In this document: positions 58,559 to 64,000 of the stretch, in pieces | Position numbering within the stretch: position 1 is the first letter of the stretch | Layout of the letters: each line of letters starts with the position of its first letter | Source of the DNA: Streptomyces lienomycini | GTDB taxonomy: Bacteria > Actinomycetota > Actinomycetes > Streptomycetales > Streptomycetaceae | Direction: 5' to 3' | Length of the DNA: 64,000 nucleotides | NCBI RefSeq assembly: GCF_027947595.1 | Contig: NZ_CP116257.1 | Coordinates: forward strand, 4,154,001-4,218,000 | The notes under the pieces: model-generated | Database searches by the model: none | Told to the model about the DNA's origin: nothing | The model's input: the letters and a program-made list of their open reading frames with translations, nothing else | Translations under genes and position numbers: made by a program

Positions 58559-60025
58559 GTGCGAAGAATCAACGCATCAGCACAGACGTCACGTTGGTCG
58601 GCACTGGCCGTGCTCTGTGCCGGGCAGTTGATGGTCATCCTCGACGGGACCGTCGTGAACGTGGCGCTGCCGTCCATCCAGCGGGACCTCGGCTTCTCCC
58701 CGTCGGACCTGGCCTGGGTGGTCAACGCCTACCTGGTCCCCTTCGGTGGCCTGCTGCTGCTCTCGGGACGGCTCGGCGACCTCATCGGACGCAAGCGCGT
58801 CTTCATCGCCGGCCTGAGCATCTTCACCGCTGCCTCGCTGCTGTGCGGTGTGTCCCAGGACCCAGCGACGCTGCTCGCCTCCCGGTTCGTCCAGGGCATC
58901 GGCGGCGCGGTGACCTCCGCCGTCACTCTCGGCATGGTCGTGACCCTGTTCCCACAACCGAAGGAGCGGGCCAAGGCCATCGGCGTCTACAGCTTCGTCC
59001 AGTCCGCCGGCGGCTCGATGGGCCTCCTCGCGGGAGGCGCCCTGACGCAGACCATCAGCTGGCACTGGATCTTCTTCGTCAACGTACCGATCGGCATCAT
59101 GGCCGCGCTGTCGGCCGGACGCGTGCTCGCCTCCGAGCACGCTGTCGGCCTCGGCAAGGGGACCGACGTCGTAGGCGCGCTCCTGGTCACATCCGCACTG
59201 ATGCTCAGCGTCTACACGATCGTCGAGACGTCGGACTACGGCTGGACTTCCGCGCACACGCTGAGCTTTGGCGCCGCGGCACTCGCCCTGCTCCTGGGGT
59301 TCGTCGCCCGACAGGCGAAGGCGGCCCACCCGCTCCTGCCGCTGCGTATGTTCCGCTCGCGCAACGTCTCAGGAGCGATGGGTATCCAGGCCCTCATGGT
59401 GGCGGGGATGTTCAGCTTCCAATTCCTGTGCGTGCTCTACCTGCAGAAGGTCCTCGGCTTCGACGAGATACACACCGGCCTCGGCATCTTTCCGGTCTCG
59501 GTCGCGATCGGCGCGCTCTCCCTCGGCCTCTCGCCCAAGCTGATCGCGCGCTTCGGCCCCCGTGCCGTACTCCTTCCAGGACTCTCCCTCGTCACGGCAG
59601 GTCTCGCCGCGCTCGGCCGCGTACCGGCAGGCGGGAGCTATGCCGTGGACGTCCTGCCCGCGCTGCTGCCTCTGGGCATCGGCTTCGGCCTCGCGATGCC
59701 GTCGCTGGCCACGCTCGCGATGTCAGCGGCCACGCCCCAGGACTCGGGGATCGCCTCCGGCATGTTCAACACCATGCAGCAGATCGGCAGCGCCTTCGGC
59801 CTCGCGGTCCTCACCACGCTCGCCACCTCGCATACGGATGCCCTGCTGGGTGACGGGGTGAGCAACGCCTCGGCACTCACGGGTGGTTACCAGCTTGCCT
59901 TCCGCATCGGTTCGGGCCTCGTCGCCGTCGCCCTCCTCCTCGCCGCCACCCTGCTGCGATCCCCCGCCACAGCGCAACGTCCAGCGGCCGAGGAGAAGCC
60001 GGTCGCCGAGAACGCCACTCGCTGA
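58559..60025 (+). CDS. DHA2-family MFS drug exporter (14 TM)
   Basis: A 488-residue H+-coupled exporter. Motif A is GRLGDLIGRKRVF, and motif C-like sequence YSFVQSAGGSMGLLAGGALT and VVNAYLVPFGGLLLLSGR are as in DHA2 (EmrB/QacA) pumps. The N-terminal LMVILDGTVVNVALPSIQRD is a family hallmark (D1 motif). Fourteen hydrophobic segments fit. GTG 58559 has GGAAGGA at 6 nt and avoids the operator. Repression by the divergent HxlR is likely; typical cargo would be a drug or toxic metabolite. Confidence 0.92.
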   Translation: MRRINASAQTSRWSALAVLCAGQLMVILDGTVVNVALPSIQRDLGFSPSDLAWVVNAYLVPFGGLLLLSGRLGDLIGRKRVFIAGLSIFTAASLLCGVSQDPATLLASRFVQGIGGAVTSAVTLGMVVTLFPQPKERAKAIGVYSFVQSAGGSMGLLAGGALTQTISWHWIFFVNVPIGIMAALSAGRVLASEHAVGLGKGTDVVGALLVTSALMLSVYTIVETSDYGWTSAHTLSFGAAALALLLGFVARQAKAAHPLLPLRMFRSRNVSGAMGIQALMVAGMFSFQFLCVLYLQKVLGFDEIHTGLGIFPVSVAIGALSLGLSPKLIARFGPRAVLLPGLSLVTAGLAALGRVPAGGSYAVDVLPALLPLGIGFGLAMPSLATLAMSAATPQDSGIASGMFNTMQQIGSAFGLAVLTTLATSHTDALLGDGVSNASALTGGYQLAFRIGSGLVAVALLLAATLLRSPATAQRPAAEEKPVAENATR

Positions 60026-60076
60026 CCAGGCACCGCCGCCCCGGGCCGGGGAGCATTCCGGGCTCGCAGGAGGAGA

Positions 60077-60290
60077 TGTGCCTGTCGTGCCACCGTTGAT
60101 CACCGCCCCCATCCGTGAGGAGTTCCTCGCGTCACTGCCGCAGCGGGTCACCACCCATCCGTTGGGATGTCACCGTCGACGGAGCCCGGACGAGGTGGTC
60201 TCCGACAAGCTCGTCGCGGTACTGGTGTCCGGGATGGGTACGAGCGAGTGGCGGACGCGACGTGCCCGGCGACAGAGAGAGGCCGACGGT
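60077..60290 (+). pseudogene. IS5-family transposase N-terminal remnant
   Basis: The frame VPVVPPLITAPIREEFLASL, then HPLGCHRRRSPDEVVSDKLV and, after a one-base change, GYERVADATCPATE, matches the N-terminus of Streptomyces IS5/IS1647-like transposases (H-P-L-G-C-H-R-R-R-I-P-D). No DDE residues remain. It is different from both intact IS5 elements above. Confidence 0.66.
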
Positions 60291-60384
60291 CTGAACCACG
60301 CCGCCGCGCCAGGGCGGCACGCCCTCCCCTGCGGCGGGGAAGCCGTGCCGCACGGCTGCGCAGTGGGCGCCCTCCTCGCACGCT

Positions 60385-60756
60385 TCAGGGGATCATCACG
60401 CAGTGGTTCTCGATGACCCGGCCACCGCGATCGAGGCCGCCGCAGATGGCCAGCCTCGGGTACGCCCTGATCTCCCGGTTGACGACGAACCGCCACCGCG
60501 CGACGTTCGCCTTGCTCCCCCGGTAGTCACCGACGAACCCACGGAGCGTTCCCGGCAGGCCATCCCTGGTGGTGACGGTGATGTCCTGGACGTAGTCCCG
60601 GCCCTGATAGGCGGTGGCGACGCAGATGTAAGTGCCGCAGGTGGACTTCACTTCGGCACTCGCGGGCGCCGCGGTTGCCAGCAGCAGCCCGCCGGCGGCC
60701 GTGAGCGCGGCTGTGACGGTGGCCGCCCGCAGTCGTGTCCTTCGTACTTCGATCAT
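60385..60756 (-). CDS. Small secreted protein of unknown function
   Basis: A 123-residue exported protein. The N-terminal signal peptide (RTRLRAATVTAALTAAGGLL LATAAPASA) has a likely signal-peptidase site ASA-EV about residue 34. The mature 89 residues contain three to four cysteines (STCGTYICVATAYQ; AICGGLD; ENHCVMIP) that could form two disulfides, and a beta-rich middle (DITVTTRDGLPGTLRGFVGD). I do not recognise the family. It may be a small extracellular inhibitor or antimicrobial-like protein (inference). ATG 60756 has GAGAGG upstream. The 455 bp upstream (60757-61211) show no gene I can support. Confidence 0.72.
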   Translation of the reverse strand: MIEVRRTRLRAATVTAALTAAGGLLLATAAPASAEVKSTCGTYICVATAYQGRDYVQDITVTTRDGLPGTLRGFVGDYRGSKANVARWRFVVNREIRAYPRLAICGGLDRGGRVIENHCVMIP

Positions 60757-61211
60757 GAGCCTCTCCTTGTTCGCGTGCGGTGCTCGACCCCGCCGATGGC
60801 GGGACCGGCTCGTACGGGGCGTTCTGGTCCGGGCAGCCGGCTGCCCGGTTTTGAGCGGGCAGCGCCGGCGACGAGGTCGGTGGGGGCGCTCGTGTCATTG
60901 GCGCATGCCTCAAGGCGCCGCGTCGGCCAGGTCCTCGCAACACGGACTTGAGCATGCTCCGGTGATAACGGCACGCCGGGGGCGCTGTCCGGCGTTCGGT
61001 GAGTGCGCCCCCCGTGTGAGTGCAATGGTCGTACCGGCGACACCTGCCCGCCGAGTTCAGTGCGAGGCGTGAGACGGGGAGGGGATGCGCGGGTCGGGCG
61101 CTTGAACGAGCCGCGCGGTCAAGGCCGAAGCAGACAGTCGCAAGCCGGTTGAGGAACCGGAGGAACTGCGGAGGACGTCTCCCATGTGATCAATCTTGAG
61201 GGGGCTGCGCA

Positions 61212-62045
61212 GTGCGGATCTACATCAGTGCGGACATGGAAGGCGTCACGGGACTCGTTGACGCTCAGGATGTCCAGCCCGGTGGACGGGACTACGAGCG
61301 TGGACGGCTGATGATGGCGGAGGACGTCAACGCGGCCGTACGTGGAGCCGTCGCGGCCGGTGCCACGGACATCACCGTCAACGATGCGCACGGACCGATG
61401 CGCAACATCCTGCCGGAGTCCCTGCACCCGGCGGCCCGTCTCATCCGCGGCAGGCCCAAGCACATGGGCATGCTCGAAGGTCTCACCGCCGAGCACGACG
61501 CCGTGATCTGCGTTGGCTACCACTCCCGCGCCGGTGCGCTCGGCGTGCTCAGCCACAGCTTCATGGGCCATGAGATCGAAGACATGTGGCTGGACGGCCG
61601 GCCTGTGGGTGAGATCGGCTTGGCCCACGCGACCGCGGCCGCCATCGGTGTCGCCCTGATCGTCCTCACCGGTGACGACTGTGCCTGCACGGAGATGACG
61701 GAATGGGACGCCTCTGTCGAGACGGTGGCGGTGAAATACGCGCGGGATCGCTTCGCGGCTGATCTGCGACCGGCGGCCGAAGCACGCGCGGCGATCGAGA
61801 AGGCGGTCACCGCCGGTCTCTCCGCAGCGCCGGAGGCTCCGGTGGCCGCCCATGCGGCCTCGTCCACCCTCACGGTCCGCTGGCAGTCGGCTTCAGTGGC
61901 CTCGACGCTTCTGGGAATTCCGGGAGTCTCCCCGGTGGATACGCGGACCGTTCAGGCGCAGGGAACTCTGCCCGGCCTTTACCGGCTGTTCGGAGTGTGG
62001 ATGCGGGTGGCAGCGTCTCTGGCCAACCAGCCGCCGTACTGCTGA
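61212..62045 (+). CDS. M55-family D-aminopeptidase (DppA-like)
   Basis: A 277-residue zinc peptidase. The M55 pattern is intact: D8 and E10 in ISADMEG, H60 in VNDAHGP, H104 in VGYHS, H115 in VLSHSF and E134 in PVGEIGL. DppA-type enzymes release D-amino acids from D-Ala-D-Ala-type and similar peptides, and assemble as decamers. GTG 61212 follows GAGGGGG. In this window it might act on peptidoglycan turnover products, but no operon partner is next to it and it is far from the van genes. Confidence 0.9.
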   Translation: MRIYISADMEGVTGLVDAQDVQPGGRDYERGRLMMAEDVNAAVRGAVAAGATDITVNDAHGPMRNILPESLHPAARLIRGRPKHMGMLEGLTAEHDAVICVGYHSRAGALGVLSHSFMGHEIEDMWLDGRPVGEIGLAHATAAAIGVALIVLTGDDCACTEMTEWDASVETVAVKYARDRFAADLRPAAEARAAIEKAVTAGLSAAPEAPVAAHAASSTLTVRWQSASVASTLLGIPGVSPVDTRTVQAQGTLPGLYRLFGVWMRVAASLANQPPYC

Positions 62046-62048
62046 CCG

Positions 62049-62390
62049 TCACGGGCCACGCCCAAGCCAACATCGACAAGCTTGGCCTTGGCCGAGTGAG
62101 GCGAGGGCGCCGTTGGCCGGAACGCGGCCGGGCCCGCCCGTCGGACTGTGGGCGGGCCCGGTGCAGCTCTCGTACCTCATGAGGGCGTCGCTGCGCTCCA
62201 GCCTGAGGTCCAGCAGGAACTTGTCCATCTCGCCGACGACGTGGTCGCCGCCGCCGCTCCAGCTGCCCCTGGCGTACGCGTGGTACCTACCGGTGCTGCT
62301 GTTCAGCGACACGCACAGCTTGATCTTGAAGGTGACGTTGGAGCCGGGAGTGTCGAACGTCCTGCTCTGGTAGTTGGCATTGGTCAGTCG
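62049..62390 (-). pseudogene. C-terminal fragment of an unknown, probably secreted protein
   Basis: The minus frame reads NYQSRTFDTPGSNVTFKIKL, CVSLNSSTGRYHAYARGSWS, GGGDHVVGEMDKFLLDLRLE and RSDALMRYESCTG before running into the end of the M55 gene region. Its beta-rich, Cys-containing style resembles a secreted binding protein, but no start or signal sequence is visible upstream (to 62457). An intact gene with an alternative start cannot be excluded. Confidence 0.35.
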
Positions 62391-62457
62391 GCGCCGGCGC
62401 GCTGCGGAATCGGCGAGTCCGGACCAGCACTGCGGTGAGGTGAGGGACGCAGACCGC

Positions 62458-63009
62458 TCAGTCGATCTTCTTGATCACTCGGGCGGGCACTCCCGCGACC
62501 ATGGTGCCGGCGGGAACATCACGCGTGACCACCGCGCCGGCGGCGACCACCGCACCGGCACCGATGGTCACCCCTTGCGTGATGACGGCGGCCGTCCCGA
62601 TCCAGACGTGGTCCTCGATGCTGATCGGGGCGAAGGTGAGGTACTCCCGTCGCTCCGCCAGGGGCAGTGGATGGCCTCCGGTGATGAGGCTGACCTTCGG
62701 GGCGATCATGACGCCGTCCCCGATACGGATTCCTCCCTTGTCCATGAAGGTGCATCCCTGGTTGACGAAGACGTTCTTCCCGAACGTCGTGTTCAGCCCG
62801 TACTCGGTGAAGAACGGCGGGTAGATCGTCACCGATTCGGGCAACGGACCACCGAACACAACGGAAAGTAGTGCATCACGCCGTTCGGTGTCGCTGAACG
62901 GAAGGACGTTCAGCCGAGACGTCGCATCGGTCACCTCCGTGATTCGCTCCGCGTGACGTGCGAACTCAGGTGTACGGACATACATGACCTGCTGTGTGCG
63001 AGTGGACAT
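62458..63009 (-). CDS. Hexapeptide-repeat sugar O-acetyltransferase
   Basis: A 183-residue left-handed beta-helix acetyltransferase of the maltose/galactoside (LacA/NodL) type. The hexapeptide turns occur from IRIGDGVMIAPKVSLITGGH to IGAGAVVAAGAVVTRDVPAG; the catalytic histidine is in LITGGHPLPL. The N-terminal NTTFGKNVFVNQGCTFMD is also typical. It transfers acetyl from acetyl-CoA to a sugar hydroxyl. ATG 63009 gives the family length; the open frame to 63225 lacks homology. It faces the LysR gene at 63100, probably its regulator. Confidence 0.9.
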   Translation of the reverse strand: MSTRTQQVMYVRTPEFARHAERITEVTDATSRLNVLPFSDTERRDALLSVVFGGPLPESVTIYPPFFTEYGLNTTFGKNVFVNQGCTFMDKGGIRIGDGVMIAPKVSLITGGHPLPLAERREYLTFAPISIEDHVWIGTAAVITQGVTIGAGAVVAAGAVVTRDVPAGTMVAGVPARVIKKID

Positions 63010-63099
63010 GCGCCGATCCCACCACCAGGCTGAACCCGCGATCAAACAACCCTTCATCTCACCAGCCACAATGAACGGTTGTGGAAGTACGGTGGGAGC

Positions 63100-64000
63100 G
63101 TGGATGTTCAAGCGCTGCGGACGTTCGTGGCCGTCGCTCAGACCGGGCAGTTCCAGGCTGCGGCCGACGAGCTGGGGGTCAGCCAGCAGGCCGTCTCCAA
63201 GCGGATCGCGGCCCTGGAGAGGCACATCGGGGTGACGCTCCTGGTGCGGACCTCACGAGGCTCCCGGCTGAGTCTGGACGGACAGGTCTTCCTGCCGCAC
63301 GCCAGGAGGATCCTGGCGGCCGTCGAGCAGGCCGAGCGGGCCGTCCGCCCCGGAAGCCGCCCCCTGCGCGTCGACGTGCTCAATCGGCGCATTGCCCCGG
63401 CCCAGGCCGTCTACCGGTTCTACCGCTCCCACCCCGGAACGGACCTGGACGCAGTCACACTGGACAAGGAGAACGCCGTCCAGGCCGCTCAGGCGGTACT
63501 CGAAGGGACCGTCGACGCGTCCTTCCGTGCCCTCCCGGCAGACCAGGTCCCGGCCGGTATCCACGCCGAACGGCTCCTGGACACTCCCCTGGAGCTCCTG
63601 GTCGGGCCCGGTCACCCGCTGGCTGACGCGCCCTGGGTCGGCCCTGCTGACCTGGCCGGCCACCGCATCTGGATCCCCGGCATCAGGCCGGACACGGAGT
63701 GGGCCGCGTTCTACCGGGCACTGTCCGAGGCCTTCGGCCTGAGCATCGACGCGCTCGGCCCCAACTTCGGTGACGAGGCCCTGATGGACGCGCTGGCCGA
63801 CTCGGCCTCGCTGGCCACCCTCGTCGGCAGCGGGGACCGGTACCTGTGGCCCCACAACCACGACCTGCGACGCATCCCGTTGCACGGCCCCACCCCGGTC
63901 TATCCGCACGTGCTGCTGTTCCGCAGCGGAGACCAGCACCCCGCGCTGACCGCGCTACGCGACCACCTGCGCACCGCGGGCCCGCGGACCCCGCACGACG
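63100..64000 (+). CDS. LysR-family regulator, 3' end outside the window
   Basis: GTG 63100 (behind GGTGGGAG) opens MDVQALRTFVAVAQTGQFQA, AADELGVSQQAVSKRIAALE with the HTH, then a periplasmic-binding-protein-like effector domain (FLPHARRILAAVEQAERAVR; YPHVLLFRSGDQHPALTALR). The frame is open to base 64000 after 300 codons, so only the last few residues are missing. Its start is 90 bp from the divergent acetyltransferase, suggesting that it controls it. Confidence 0.9.
   Translation, partial: MDVQALRTFVAVAQTGQFQAAADELGVSQQAVSKRIAALERHIGVTLLVRTSRGSRLSLDGQVFLPHARRILAAVEQAERAVRPGSRPLRVDVLNRRIAPAQAVYRFYRSHPGTDLDAVTLDKENAVQAAQAVLEGTVDASFRALPADQVPAGIHAERLLDTPLELLVGPGHPLADAPWVGPADLAGHRIWIPGIRPDTEWAAFYRALSEAFGLSIDALGPNFGDEALMDALADSASLATLVGSGDRYLWPHNHDLRRIPLHGPTPVYPHVLLFRSGDQHPALTALRDHLRTAGPRTPHD

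Noticed and set aside
1..64000. tRNA or rRNA genes, or an integrated prophage
   Set aside because: No cloverleaf-type or rRNA-like sequence was seen on reading both strands, and there are no capsid, terminase or tail genes. A tRNAscan or Infernal run would be needed to be certain.

Overview
The window is Streptomyces-type chromosomal DNA. It has very high GC, strong third-position GC bias (nearly every gene has long antisense shadow frames), many GTG/TTG starts, a family set typical of Streptomyces (LAL regulator, secreted subtilase with PKD domains, RNHCP proteins, SWIM/DUF6493 pair, DUF4260, many TetR/HxlR/LysR regulators) and a vancomycin-resistance cluster in the actinomycete order vanS-vanR-vanJ-vanK-vanH. 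Small regulator/target-enzyme pairs mixed with broken genes and transposon debris suggest a variable chromosomal region, perhaps an arm. That placement is inference.

Layout. 1-6.05 kb: an IS256-type element ends inside the last codons of vanH; then vanK, vanJ and divergent vanRS. The three van promoters share a roughly 46-bp element with an 11-bp-spaced direct repeat, the expected form of a VanR operator. 6.05-7.4 kb: debris (tetR and IS4 remnants, a 20-bp perfect palindrome) and a small membrane peptide gene. 7.4-15 kb: a two-SUKH-domain protein, a Tat-exported esterase, a MerR/dehydrogenase pair, a two-gene ABC transporter and a TetR/zinc alcohol dehydrogenase pair. 15.3-20.2 kb: an LAL regulator and a subtilase. 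20.3-22.2 kb: an SDR/TetR pair with three operators.

22.4-27.9 kb is a metal-homeostasis island: a GDT1/TMEM165-type exporter behind a yybP-ykoY (Mn2+) riboswitch, a CaCA exchanger behind what look like two yybP-ykoY aptamers in tandem, an NmtR-like ArsR regulator, a divergent P1B-4 metal ATPase, and a translationally coupled thioredoxin-like [2Fe-2S] protein. I consider this the most interesting part of the window.

28.5-36.1 kb: an APC permease, then a membrane protein gene split by an IS3 element that itself carries a nested IS5 element. Both elements have -1 frameshift heptamers. Then Tn3, IS21 and DUF664 debris and a second IS5 element that cuts an epimerase fragment. 36-49.4 kb: SDR/LysR, DUF1963, DUF4260, a frameshifted lgt copy, several TetR regulators with clear palindromic operators, methyltransferases, a serine recombinase whose two halves lie in opposite orientation, and rsgA coupled to a methyltransferase. 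50-55.2 kb: tandem RNHCP genes and the coupled SWIM/DUF6493 pair. 55.2-64 kb: DUF4259 and DUF4265 remnants, two HxlR pairs (SDR, MFS exporter), a secreted peptide, an M55 D-aminopeptidase, an acetyltransferase, and a LysR gene running off the right end.

Functional logic: the van genes sense glycopeptides and remodel peptidoglycan; the metal island combines RNA and protein sensors with exporters; most other loci are a regulator facing the single enzyme or pump it probably controls. About a fifth of the recognisable genes are broken, so the region is under active insertion and decay.
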